The notes beneath the pieces are model-generated. The model did not search any database and was not told where the DNA came from. It saw only the letters and a program-made list of their open reading frames with translations. A stretch of DNA of 34,829 nt from Candidatus Alloenteromonas pullistercoris (lineage in GTDB: Bacteria; Bacillota_I; Bacilli_A; RFN20; CAG-826). The first letter of the stretch is position 1; each line of letters starts with the position of its first letter. Of the stretch, positions 7,431 to 15,334 are shown in pieces. The DNA is taken from the NCBI GenBank assembly GCA_017694295.1, contig JADINA010000036.1, positions 1-34,829 of the forward strand, read 5' to 3'. A program made the position numbers and the translations under genes.

Positions 7431-9815
7431 TTATATCGCCCCATCACCCTTTAAGGAAGGGTGTTTCCGATAGAATTCGCTTAGCTCCTTCCTAAGCTGT
7501 GAGGGTGAGAAGACGTAATCGCTATTGGGATAGCGGCGCTTGAAGGCATCGCGGTAGCGGGCTTGGCCGTAGCGGTCGTCGATAAGAAGCGCCGCCCCGA
7601 CGTCGCCTTCACCCCGAATAAGCCTTCCGACGGCTTGCATCACCTTGTTCAATCCCGGGTTCTCATAGGCGAAGCGGAAACCCGATTCCCCCTGTTTGTC
7701 CCAATATTCGCGGATAAGGTCGTTGCTTTGCCCAATTTGGGGCATCCCGACCCCGACCACGGCGACCCCGATGAGGCGGTCGTCAGGCAAATCGATCCCC
7801 TCGGAGAACGATCCCCCCAAAACCAGCAATGCCACATGCGATTCCTTCGGGTCGGATTCGAATTTGGAAAGGAGGTCGAGTTTCTCCTCCTCCCCCATTT
7901 CCCGCGATTGCATGTAGACGTGGCAGCCTATAAAGGACAAAAGGGGATAGGCGAGGCGGAGGTATTCATAGCTTGGGAAGAAGATGAAGTAGTTGCCTTT
8001 CCTGGCGGCGACGAACTCGCTTAGGTAGGCGGAAAGCTCGGGCAAGGAGGCAGCGCGGTCCTTGTAGCGGGTCGAGACCTTGGTGGCGAAGAAAAGCCGC
8101 ATGTTCTCCTTCGGGAAGGGCGAGGGGAGGGAAAGGCTTGGGGAGGAATCCTCGCCTAGGCAGCTTTTCTCGTAGAAGGGGATGGGCGAGAGGGTGGCGG
8201 AAAAGAAGACCTCGCCCCGCAGACGGAGCAAAGAGGAGGAGATGAACTGGCTCGGGTCAAGGCAATAAAGCTCGATGTATGGGTTCTTCTCGCCCCCGGA
8301 AAGGAGGCGGAAGCGGCTCCCGTCCCCGTAAAAGCCCTCGAGCAATTTGGCGGTCCGGGTGCATTCGCGGATGAAGTCGCGGGCTTGCTTGGGCATGCCG
8401 CCGCCCTGCTTCTTCCTTATCTCAAGCAAAACCCGCTTAAGCGAGTCGATTTGCTCTTTTAGCCCTTCGGGGATGCCGCTAAGGATCCCCGGCTCCTGCT
8501 GGCAGCTATCGCGGACGAGGTCGGCGATTTTGCCGATGCGCCGCTTTATCTTGCCCCATATTTTGCCCTTGCCTAGGCTTTTGCTGGCCTTCAAGGCGTC
8601 GAAATAGCCGATTCTCGCCCCATACATCATCCTCCCCCGCTCGATGAGGTTGTGGGATTCGTCAACCAAGGCGACGTAGCTGGTCGGATCGGCTTGTTCC
8701 CCGAAATACCTTTCCAACTTGACGAAGGGGTCGAAAAGGTAGTTGTAATCGGCGATTATGAGGTCGCTATTAAGCGAAAGGTCAAGTTGGAACTCAAAGG
8801 GGCAGATGGCGAATTCGCGGCAAAAGGCGCTTAAAAAGGCGCGCGAGGCGAAGGCGGTCCGTCTCTTGGCTTCCTCCAAGCAGGAGGCGAGTTTGGTGTA
8901 ATATCCCTTGGCGAAGGGGCAGTCGTCGGGGTTGCAAGAATGCCCCGAGCTTAGGCACACCTTGTCTTTGCTATAGATGCTCGACACCCTAAAGCTAAGC
9001 CCGGAATCAAGCAGCCTAACCGCGCTCGACTCGGCGATCTCGGCCCCCGAGTTTTTCGCCGTCAAATAGAAGATCTTATCGACCTTCCCTTCGGCAAAGG
9101 CCTTGCAGGAGGGGAAAAGAAGCGACATCGTCTTCCCGATGCCGGTCGGGGCCTCGGCGAATAGCCGCCCCCCGTTTACGCACACCCCATAGGCCCGCTT
9201 GGCGAGTTCCCGTTGCCCCTTGCGGAACTCGCGAAACGGGAAGGGAAGCGTTTTGGCGGAGGCGTCGCGGAGGGCCTTCCTATCCCTTTCCTCCCGCTCA
9301 CGCAGGAGGAAGCGGGAGGCCATCTCCTTGACGTCGCGTTCAAGCTCTTCAAAGGGGAAGGCATAGGCCTTATCCATCGTGCGGGAGGAATCGAGCTGGG
9401 AGATGTAGACGAGGCGGATGCGGGCATAGCGGCACTTCGGGTTGGAAAGAAGATACATGTAGGCGTAGCACTTGGCCTGGGCGAGGTGCCACTGCTCGGA
9501 TTCGGCAAAGAACTCGTCGAGGTCGGCGACCGTCGACTTGACCTCCTCGATTATCGGCGTCCCGTCCTCGATCCTGATGCCATCCGCCCGCCCGAAAAGG
9601 GAAATCGTCCCCTCCCTCACCTCGATTTTGGCCTCAAGGGGGTATTCGGAGAGGTAATCGGGGCTTTGCGCTTTCTGGTATTGGCCGTGCAGCCTCGTCC
9701 CCTCGGCCATCGTCTCCTGGTTATAGACCCGGTCATCGAGGTCGCCGGAACGGAAAAGGGGGTCGACGAGCCCATGGACCGCGACCCTTACGAAAAGACT
9801 CGTCCCCCCTTCCAT
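7431..9815 (-). CDS. RecB-like nuclease fused to XPD/DinG-type Fe-S helicase
   Basis: A 794-residue fusion. Residues 35-125 show a complete PD-(D/E)XK set of the RecB/Cas4 type: His43 in GTRLHGQ, Asp78 in GRADGI, Glu91-x-Lys93 in EEVKST and Gln113/Tyr117 in QAKCYAYMY. From about residue 190 an SF2 helicase follows: Walker A APTGIGKT (222-229), Fe-S ligand candidates Cys287, Cys294, Cys299 and Cys338, a DESH box (385-388), and motif VI QAVGRLIRGEGD near residue 730. Such proteins should unwind DNA 5'-3' and cut it, probably in repair. Unlike Cas4, no Cys cluster surrounds the nuclease. The ATG follows the fmt stop after one base, so it belongs to the fmt-helicase-lepA transcript. Confidence 0.85.
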   Translation of the reverse strand: MEGGTSLFVRVAVHGLVDPLFRSGDLDDRVYNQETMAEGTRLHGQYQKAQSPDYLSEYPLEAKIEVREGTISLFGRADGIRIEDGTPIIEEVKSTVADLDEFFAESEQWHLAQAKCYAYMYLLSNPKCRYARIRLVYISQLDSSRTMDKAYAFPFEELERDVKEMASRFLLREREERDRKALRDASAKTLPFPFREFRKGQRELAKRAYGVCVNGGRLFAEAPTGIGKTMSLLFPSCKAFAEGKVDKIFYLTAKNSGAEIAESSAVRLLDSGLSFRVSSIYSKDKVCLSSGHSCNPDDCPFAKGYYTKLASCLEEAKRRTAFASRAFLSAFCREFAICPFEFQLDLSLNSDLIIADYNYLFDPFVKLERYFGEQADPTSYVALVDESHNLIERGRMMYGARIGYFDALKASKSLGKGKIWGKIKRRIGKIADLVRDSCQQEPGILSGIPEGLKEQIDSLKRVLLEIRKKQGGGMPKQARDFIRECTRTAKLLEGFYGDGSRFRLLSGGEKNPYIELYCLDPSQFISSSLLRLRGEVFFSATLSPIPFYEKSCLGEDSSPSLSLPSPFPKENMRLFFATKVSTRYKDRAASLPELSAYLSEFVAARKGNYFIFFPSYEYLRLAYPLLSFIGCHVYMQSREMGEEEKLDLLSKFESDPKESHVALLVLGGSFSEGIDLPDDRLIGVAVVGVGMPQIGQSNDLIREYWDKQGESGFRFAYENPGLNKVMQAVGRLIRGEGDVGAALLIDDRYGQARYRDAFKRRYPNSDYVFSPSQLRKELSEFYRKHPSLKGDGAI

Positions 9816-9816
9816 A

Positions 9817-10755
9817 TCAGCTTAGAATCGCCTCGTTATGGTGCCCCAAAAGGTAGGAGCGACCATCCGTCGGCTTCTTCCCCTCCAGCTGCACCTCAAG
9901 CAGCTCGACCCGCCCATGGGCCAAATCGAGGTAAAGGCGGCCGTTTTCCCCGTAAAGCCGGCCCATCGCCTTGCTTTCCCCCGGCGCTACGAGGCAGCGG
10001 AGCAATTTGATTTTGCGTCCCTCCAATAGCAAATAGCCCCCGGGCTCATAGCTAAGCGAGCGGGCTTTGTCGGCGAAGCGCTTGGGAGAAAGGGAAAGGT
10101 CGAGCTTCTCCTCCTCCTTGCTTATCTTCTTGGCGAAGGTCACTTGGCTTTCGTCCTGCTCCACCCCAGGGAGTTCCCCATTTAGATAGGGGATTATGTT
10201 TTCGTCGAAGCATTTAAAGGCGGCCTCGGCCATTTTGGCGGAGACGTCGGTGAGGTTGTCGGTTTCTAAAATCGGGAATGAGCGCTTGGCATACATCCTC
10301 CCGGCGTCCATCTTCTCAACCATTTCCATGAGGGTAACCCCGGTTTCGGTCAGCCCAAGCTCGATGGCCCGCTGCATCGGGGCCGCGCCCCTAAGTTCGG
10401 GCAAAAGTGAGCCATGGAGGTTCAAACAGCCCTTGGGCGGGATCTCAAGTACCTCTTTGGGGACGATCTGCCCATAGGAGAAGGTGAGGTAGAAATCGGC
10501 TTGGACGGAATGGAGGAAGGCGTAATCGAGCCTTATCCTCTCCGGCTGGAAGACGGGTATCCCGCATCGGCAGGCCTCCGCCTTGGTGGGACAAGGGCAA
10601 AGAAGGTGCTTCCTCCCGACCGGTTTATCGGGGTTGCACACCAAAGCCGCCACCTGGTAGCCGGCTTCTATTAGACGATGAAGCAAATCGCCCGAGACCC
10701 CCGGGGTCCCGAAATAAACGAAGCGGAAATCGCCTTTATCGCAATATCGATCCAT
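9817..10755 (-). CDS. fmt: Methionyl-tRNA formyltransferase
   Basis: A 312-residue Fmt that transfers the formyl group from 10-formyl-THF to initiator Met-tRNA. The N terminus FVYFGTPGVSGDLLHRL, the catalytic NLHGSLLPELRGAAPMQRAI block (Asn, His) and the MDAGRMY segment with the catalytic Asp are all present, followed by a short OB-like C-terminal domain. A GGAGG site precedes the ATG with a 6-base spacer. Usually fmt sits with def, priA or rsmB; here it heads a nuclease-helicase and lepA, and is divergent from the ligase-ACP gene. The cytosolic role in initiation is well established for the family. Confidence 0.96.
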   Translation of the reverse strand: MDRYCDKGDFRFVYFGTPGVSGDLLHRLIEAGYQVAALVCNPDKPVGRKHLLCPCPTKAEACRCGIPVFQPERIRLDYAFLHSVQADFYLTFSYGQIVPKEVLEIPPKGCLNLHGSLLPELRGAAPMQRAIELGLTETGVTLMEMVEKMDAGRMYAKRSFPILETDNLTDVSAKMAEAAFKCFDENIIPYLNGELPGVEQDESQVTFAKKISKEEEKLDLSLSPKRFADKARSLSYEPGGYLLLEGRKIKLLRCLVAPGESKAMGRLYGENGRLYLDLAHGRVELLEVQLEGKKPTDGRSYLLGHHNEAILS

Positions 10756-10777
10756 CGAAAGCCTCCATTACGCTACA

Positions 10778-10807
10778 ATCGTACCACATTTTGTCCATCT
10801 ATTTAAA
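10778..10807 (-). promoter_or_regulatory. Possible fmt promoter
   Basis: Minus-strand TTTAAA (10807-10802) and TACGAT (10783-10778) with 18-base spacing. The TTTAAA box is a palindrome also used by the opposing candidate promoter. Confidence 0.4.
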
Positions 10808-10830
10808 CCTGCGGCACAGAAGGGTATTAT
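10802..10830 (+). promoter_or_regulatory. Possible promoter of the ligase-ACP gene
   Basis: TTTAAA (10802-10807), 17 bases, TATTAT (10825-10830), ending 43 bases before the ATG at 10874. The leader contains a GC-rich stretch with GGCCC and GGGCC arms that could form a hairpin. Confidence 0.5.
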
Positions 10831-10873
10831 AGGCCCGCCCGCCCGAAAAAGGGCCGGAAAGGAAAAAAACAAT

Positions 10874-12880
10874 ATGAAGAAATACACCCAGGCCGAGGTC
10901 CAGCGCTTCACCGACATCTCCGAGCGCCTCCTCTCCACCGGGATGAAGATGGAGGACATCTACCAAGCCATCATCTCCAACGAACCCAAATCCCTCTCCT
11001 CGATATCATTCGACGAATCGGGGAAGATGGTCAAGCAAACCTACTCCGAGTTCAAAGACGAGGTTTTCAAGACCTCATCCCGCCTCTCCAAGCTCCTTAG
11101 CAACATCGCCCCGGGGACGGTGGTCGGCATAAAGCTGAAGAACTCGCCGAAATGGCCGATAGTCTTCTGGGCCTTGCTCATGTGCGGCCATTCGCCTTTA
11201 TTGATCGACGCCCGCCTTCCCAAGGAAAACGCCGACAACCTCCTTCGCCAGGCCAAGGCCAAGGCGATAGTGAGCAACGACGAGGAGGAGTTCTCCGTCC
11301 CCAAATACCGGCTTAACGACATCGCCCGCGAGGAGGCCGACTACCAATTCCGCCCCGACTGGGCCAACCACCTCATCTTCTGCTCCTCCGGCACCACCGG
11401 CGACGCGAAGATGATGGTCTACACCGGGAAGAACATGGTCGCCCAGATTTTGGCCGCCAAAGACATCCCCAACAGCAGCCTCGACCTCATCTACCCGGGG
11501 GAGATCCGCAACTTCGCCATGCTCCCCTACCACCACATCTTCGGCTTCATCGCCGTCTACCTTTGGTTCGCCTTCTACGGCAAAACCCACGTCTACCCGG
11601 CCTCCGGGGCGGTCTCGGACATGCTTTACGCCATAAAGAAGGGCAAATGCAGCCACGTCTTCTCCGTCCCCTTGCTTTGGGACAAGATCGCCCAGACCGT
11701 CAACGTCACCATCGCCTCGATGAAGCCTGGGATGGCCGACATCTTCTCGCGGATGATCGCCTATAACACCAACAAGATATCGAAGAAGGAGGCGGGGTTA
11801 GGCGGATCGAAGCACATCCACCACCTCTTCCAAAAGAAGGTGCTCGGGACCAAGATCCGCTACTGCATCTCCGGCGGCGGCTTCCTCTCCCCCAAAACTC
11901 AAAACACCATCAACGGCATCGGCTACCCCCTATATAACGGCTTCGGCATGACCGAGGTCGGCATCACCTCGGTCGAGACCTCCCCGATCGTCGAGACCCG
12001 TTTGCGCGGCTCCATCGGCAAGCCCTTCTACGGGATATCCTATCGGATCGTGAAAAACGGCGAGGTCGTCGAGGGCGAGGACGCGGCCGGCGAGCTCCAG
12101 ATAAAAAGCGACATCGTCCATTCCCGTGAGATCATCGGCGGAGTTATGAAATACGTCTCCTTCCAAGACGGCTATTTCCCTAGCGGCGACATCGCCTACC
12201 GCAACTCCGAGGGGCAATATTTCCTCCGGGGCCGCATCAAGGACACGATCATCCTCTCCAACGGGGAAAACGTCTACCCCGACGAGATCGAAAGCTACTT
12301 CAAAGACGTCAAGAACCTCAACAACGTCGTCTGCCTCGGGGCCAAGTTCCCGGGCGAACGCGAGGAGAAGATCACCCTCGTCTGCGAGGTCGACAACTCC
12401 GTCACCCCCGAAACCCTTGAGAAGATCCACGAGGACATCAAGGCCATCAACGCCACTTTGCAGACCGAGAAGCGGGTCCAGGCCATCTTGGTCAACAAGC
12501 GCCCCCTCCCCCTCTCGGGCTCGATGAAGGTCAAGCGCTTCCTCATTAAGGAGAACATCGAAAAAGGCAATGGCGACTTCATCGCCTTCGACGCCCCCAA
12601 GAAAAAGATAGTCTCCTTTGAAGGATTCGACGCGGAAGAGGTGTCTGCCACCCTCTCTGGCGTCACCAAGGTGTTCGCCAAGGTCCTCGCCCTCCCCGAG
12701 TTCAAGATCGACCCATCGGCCGATTGGGGGGCCGACCTCGGCGGCGACTCGATGAGCTACATCGACATGTGCCAAACCCTCAACAAAGAATTCAAAGTCG
12801 ACATCCCCGAGGAACTTTGGGGGCAACTGATGACCGCCAACGACTTCGCCAAGGAGATATTGACCCTCAAAAAGCAATAA
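10874..12880 (+). CDS. Acyl-adenylate ligase fused to an acyl carrier protein
   Basis: A 668-residue two-domain protein. Residues 50-560 are an ANL-family adenylating enzyme: P-loop CSSGTTGDAKMM (170-181), YNGFGMTE (354-361), SGD (437-439), GRIKD (453-457) and the A10 Lys552 in SGSMKVKR. Residues about 595-668 are an acyl carrier protein with Ser626 in GGDSMSY, the 4'-phosphopantetheine site. It should activate a carboxylic acid, probably a fatty acid, as acyl-AMP and load it onto its own carrier arm. The acceptor is unknown; exogenous fatty-acid entry into phospholipids is one possibility. acpS (32329) could install the arm. No polyketide or NRPS genes are near. It has a purine-rich upstream region and stands alone on the plus strand. 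Confidence 0.85.
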   Translation: MKKYTQAEVQRFTDISERLLSTGMKMEDIYQAIISNEPKSLSSISFDESGKMVKQTYSEFKDEVFKTSSRLSKLLSNIAPGTVVGIKLKNSPKWPIVFWALLMCGHSPLLIDARLPKENADNLLRQAKAKAIVSNDEEEFSVPKYRLNDIAREEADYQFRPDWANHLIFCSSGTTGDAKMMVYTGKNMVAQILAAKDIPNSSLDLIYPGEIRNFAMLPYHHIFGFIAVYLWFAFYGKTHVYPASGAVSDMLYAIKKGKCSHVFSVPLLWDKIAQTVNVTIASMKPGMADIFSRMIAYNTNKISKKEAGLGGSKHIHHLFQKKVLGTKIRYCISGGGFLSPKTQNTINGIGYPLYNGFGMTEVGITSVETSPIVETRLRGSIGKPFYGISYRIVKNGEVVEGEDAAGELQIKSDIVHSREIIGGVMKYVSFQDGYFPSGDIAYRNSEGQYFLRGRIKDTIILSNGENVYPDEIESYFKDVKNLNNVVCLGAKFPGEREEKITLVCEVDNSVTPETLEKIHEDIKAINATLQTEKRVQAILVNKRPLPLSGSMKVKRFLIKENIEKGNGDFIAFDAPKKKIVSFEGFDAEEVSATLSGVTKVFAKVLALPEFKIDPSADWGADLGGDSMSYIDMCQTLNKEFKVDIPEELWGQLMTANDFAKEILTLKKQ

Positions 12881-12917
12881 AAGCCCTGCCTTTTGGCCCC
12901 CTTAAGCCAAATTTGCC

Positions 12918-12951
12918 TTGCATAGTCTTAGCCTAATGGCTAATATTAGGC
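12918..12951 (+). promoter_or_regulatory. rpsT leader: candidate promoter and hairpin
   Basis: A candidate promoter TTGCAT (12918-12923)-17-TAATAT (12941-12946) overlaps a perfect 7-bp inverted repeat GCCTAAT (12931-12937), 7-base loop, ATTAGGC (12945-12951). The -10 lies in the 3' half of the repeat, so the repeat is more likely an operator than an RNA hairpin if this promoter is the real one. Confidence 0.4.
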
Positions 12952-13004
12952 ACGTTCGCTAGGGATTTAGCCAATAGCAGAAAAAACAAAAGGAAAAAAG
13001 AAAA

Positions 13005-13268
13005 ATGCCAAACATCAAATCGCAAATCAAGCGCGACCTGACCAACGAAGCCGCCAGGCAGCGCAACGCCAGCTTCAAAAGCGAGGTCCGCACCGCCTGC
13101 AAGAAGGTCGAGGCCTTAGCCGCCGAAGGCAAGAAAGAGGAAGCCAAGGAAGCCCTCAAGGAAGCGGTCTCCAAGCTCGACAAGATCGCCCAATCCGGCG
13201 TCATCAAGCAAAACAACGCCGACCGCAAGAAGGCCCACCTCGAAGCCGTCGTCGCCAAGATCGCCTAA
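13005..13268 (+). CDS. rpsT: 30S ribosomal protein S20
   Basis: An 87-residue S20 of normal length, basic and wholly helical, beginning MPNIKSQIKRDLTNEAARQR and ending in a second helix with NNADRKKAHLEAVVAKIA. S20 binds 16S rRNA in the 5' and 3' minor domains during early 30S assembly. An AAAGGAA site lies in the A-rich leader. It is monocistronic, with a strong terminator 18 bases downstream. As in Bacillus it sits near comEC-holA and lepA, but on the opposite strand from both. Confidence 0.97.
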   Translation: MPNIKSQIKRDLTNEAARQRNASFKSEVRTACKKVEALAAEGKKEEAKEALKEAVSKLDKIAQSGVIKQNNADRKKAHLEAVVAKIA

Positions 13269-13285
13269 TCCAATAAGTAGAAAAC

Positions 13286-13307
13286 AGAGCCCGTTTGGGC
13301 TCTTTTT
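13286..13307 (+). terminator. Rho-independent terminator of rpsT
   Basis: Perfect 7-bp stem AGAGCCC/GGGCTCT with a GTTT loop, followed by a T run (13303-13307). Confidence 0.93.
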
Positions 13308-13329
13308 CTATATTTGTTCATTTTCTCTA

Positions 13330-13357
13330 TTGACTAAAAGCATCGCGGCCCGACAAT
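13330..13357 (+). promoter_or_regulatory. Candidate promoter of the lipoprotein gene
   Basis: TTGACT (13330-13335), 16 bases, GACAAT (13352-13357). It lies just after the rpsT terminator and 31 bases before the ATG at 13389. Confidence 0.5.
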
Positions 13358-13388
13358 AAGCGGCGTGTCAATGAAGGAGAAACCCCAA

Positions 13389-15296
13389 ATGGCCAAAAGA
13401 CAACCGCATTTGATATTGATGGCCGCCGCCGCCTTGCTTAGCTCCTGCGTCGGCCCCGCTACCTCCAGCTCAAGCGAAGGCGATTCGACCCCGCCGACTA
13501 GTGAAATCCCAAGTTCCTCGAGTGAGGCATCATCGAGTGAGGAATCCTCAAGTGAGAAATCCTCAAGCGAGGAATCCTCCGAATCGGAAGAGGGGGCGGT
13601 AGAAAGCATCGCCATCGACACCCTTCCCGCGATCAAGGTCGCCGAGTCCCTCGACCTTACGCCCTACGTCCATTTCCTTGACGGGAGCGGGAAAGAGGTA
13701 AGCGTGCCTCCGCTGCTAGAAATATCCGTTACCCAATCCTCGAGCAGCGAAGACAGCGGGCTCATCGCCCCGCTTGAGGGGCTTTCCATCGTCGGCTCCT
13801 ATCCCGGCACCGTCACTTTGTCCGTCTCCTTGCTCATGGCCGGGACCGCCATCGCCACCGCCTCCGCCCCACTAACCGTCGAGACCGGGTCAACCGAAGT
13901 TGCCGAATTGCTTCCAGAACTCGAAGTCGGGGGCAACTACACCTTGAAGACGGTTAACGATGAGGGGGAGGAAACTTATTCCGCCTATCGCGATGAGGCG
14001 TATTATTGCGATTCCTTGGGCGAAGGGGCGGCGATCCTCCAAGACGGATTGCTTTACGATCTAAAGCTCGACCCCCAAGGCGCCTTGACCGTCCTCCCCG
14101 GCGGGAAGGAAAACGCCGCCGAAGAGCTTTCCGAGCTCTTACCAGAGATCGCCATAATCGAGGAAGACGTCATCTACGATGAGCCATTCTACGCCGCCTC
14201 GGGGCTAAAGGCCGAATACGGCATTTACGGCTACGACGCCGTCGACGCGATCATGACCGCCGCCGGCATCGGGTCATACATCGAAACCTCCACCGACATA
14301 TTGCTGGCCTACGAATTGCCCATCCTCAAAGCATCCGAAGGGTCGATAAGCCTTGCCACCATCTACCTTTCCGCTTTGACCTACGACCTCTACCTTTTGC
14401 CCTACACCGTCGAAATCTCCGCGATCGGGACGACCGAAGTGAAGGCCATCGAGGACTACATCGCCTCTGGCGAGATACCGGTTTTCGAGGGCAATGAGGT
14501 CACCGATCGGATTTTGGAGGCCGCGAATGGGATGAACTACACCATCGAGGCGACGGGGAACCTCGTCGAGGTCGGAACCGACACCCCAATCGACAAAGCC
14601 GACCTAATCGAACAGGAGAAGATGGGCGACTTCTACCAAGCGACCTACGAGACCCGGTATATGTACTTCACCGAAGACGGGATGTGGGTCGATGACTACT
14701 ATTACGACGACTGGACCGGGACCGTCACCCACGAGGAATACGGCTACATGAACCACGTCGACGGTTACGTCTGCACCTTCGATTATTCCTCCGGGAAGGC
14801 CGAAATCGGGACTAAGGACACCGATTGGGCGACCGGCGCCCCGGTTGAAGCCCCCTTCTACGACACCTACCACAAAAACCTCTCGTCCATAACCGAGCAG
14901 ACGATCGTCGGGGCCAGGATGTCCATAGACGACGAAGACCCATCCATCATCCATTATTCCTATGCCGACGACGAAGGGGGGCTCGTCGCTGGGGTCGACA
15001 ATTCCTTTGGAGCGCTGCTGCTTGATTTGACCCATGAGGACCTCATAACCCTCGCCCTCGACGACTCGATGGGGGCGCCGCTTATTGAATCGCTGACGAT
15101 GGACCTTTGGCTGACGGAGGCAAACGGGGTTGGCTATAAAGCCCGTCTCACCTTGCCAATCGACGGACAAACCTCCTACGACTACATAATCGAGGGCGAG
15201 ATAAAAGACATCGGCACCACCGTCATCAACGGGTTGTCCGACATCCTCGACGACGAGCCCGAATACAATTGGGGCGGCGGCGGCTGGGAATGGTAA
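13389..15296 (+). CDS. Large surface lipoprotein with Ser/Glu repeat linker
   Basis: About 635 residues, function not recognised. A short positive N terminus (MAKRQPH), a hydrophobic helix and the lipobox LLSSC mark a lipoprotein; the Cys would be lipidated by Lgt and cleaved by LspA. A Ser/Glu-rich low-complexity linker follows for roughly 50 residues, then a region of about 100 residues that looks like a bacterial Ig-like fold (VESIAIDTLPAIKVAESLDL onward). The large remainder is acidic, rich in Tyr, Asp, Glu and Gly, and ends in GGGGWEW. I chose ATG 13389 over an upstream ATG (13371) or GTG (13365) because AAGGAG at 13374-13379 has a 9-base spacer to it. It is probably anchored to the outer face of the membrane. 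Confidence 0.8.
   Translation: MAKRQPHLILMAAAALLSSCVGPATSSSSEGDSTPPTSEIPSSSSEASSSEESSSEKSSSEESSESEEGAVESIAIDTLPAIKVAESLDLTPYVHFLDGSGKEVSVPPLLEISVTQSSSSEDSGLIAPLEGLSIVGSYPGTVTLSVSLLMAGTAIATASAPLTVETGSTEVAELLPELEVGGNYTLKTVNDEGEETYSAYRDEAYYCDSLGEGAAILQDGLLYDLKLDPQGALTVLPGGKENAAEELSELLPEIAIIEEDVIYDEPFYAASGLKAEYGIYGYDAVDAIMTAAGIGSYIETSTDILLAYELPILKASEGSISLATIYLSALTYDLYLLPYTVEISAIGTTEVKAIEDYIASGEIPVFEGNEVTDRILEAANGMNYTIEATGNLVEVGTDTPIDKADLIEQEKMGDFYQATYETRYMYFTEDGMWVDDYYYDDWTGTVTHEEYGYMNHVDGYVCTFDYSSGKAEIGTKDTDWATGAPVEAPFYDTYHKNLSSITEQTIVGARMSIDDEDPSIIHYSYADDEGGLVAGVDNSFGALLLDLTHEDLITLALDDSMGAPLIESLTMDLWLTEANGVGYKARLTLPIDGQTSYDYIIEGEIKDIGTTVINGLSDILDDEPEYNWGGGGWEW
13515..13589 (+). repeat. Five 15-base in-frame tandem repeats (Ser/Glu linker)
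   Basis: Units at 13515, 13530, 13545, 13560 and 13575 follow the pattern TCCTCAAGTGAGGAA with a few changes; the last is most diverged. Each encodes a Ser-Ser-(Ser)-Glu-rich pentapeptide, so unit loss or gain would change linker length without a frameshift. Confidence 0.85.
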
Positions 15297-15303
15297 AAGG
15301 AAA

Positions 15304-15334
15304 GGCTTAGGGAAATCGCCCTAGGCCTTTTTTT
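15304..15334 (+). terminator. Bidirectional terminator between lipoprotein gene and holA
   Basis: Stem GGCTTAGGG (15304-15312), loop AAATCG, CCCTAGGCC (15319-15327), with one G-T pair, followed by seven T. Read leftward it is followed by TTTCCTTTT, so it can also end the comEA-comEC-holA transcript, whose last stop codon overlaps the T run. Confidence 0.9.

Noticed and set aside
11930-12877. Long minus-strand open frame opposite the ligase-ACP gene
   Set aside because: Its product is a low-complexity Val/Asp/Gly/Leu string created by the GC-rich, ATC/GTC-heavy codons of the real gene on the other strand; no start site or motif.
13515-13589. Short tandem repeats that might suggest a CRISPR array
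   Set aside because: Units are 15 bases, directly adjacent without spacers, in frame, and encode the Ser/Glu linker.
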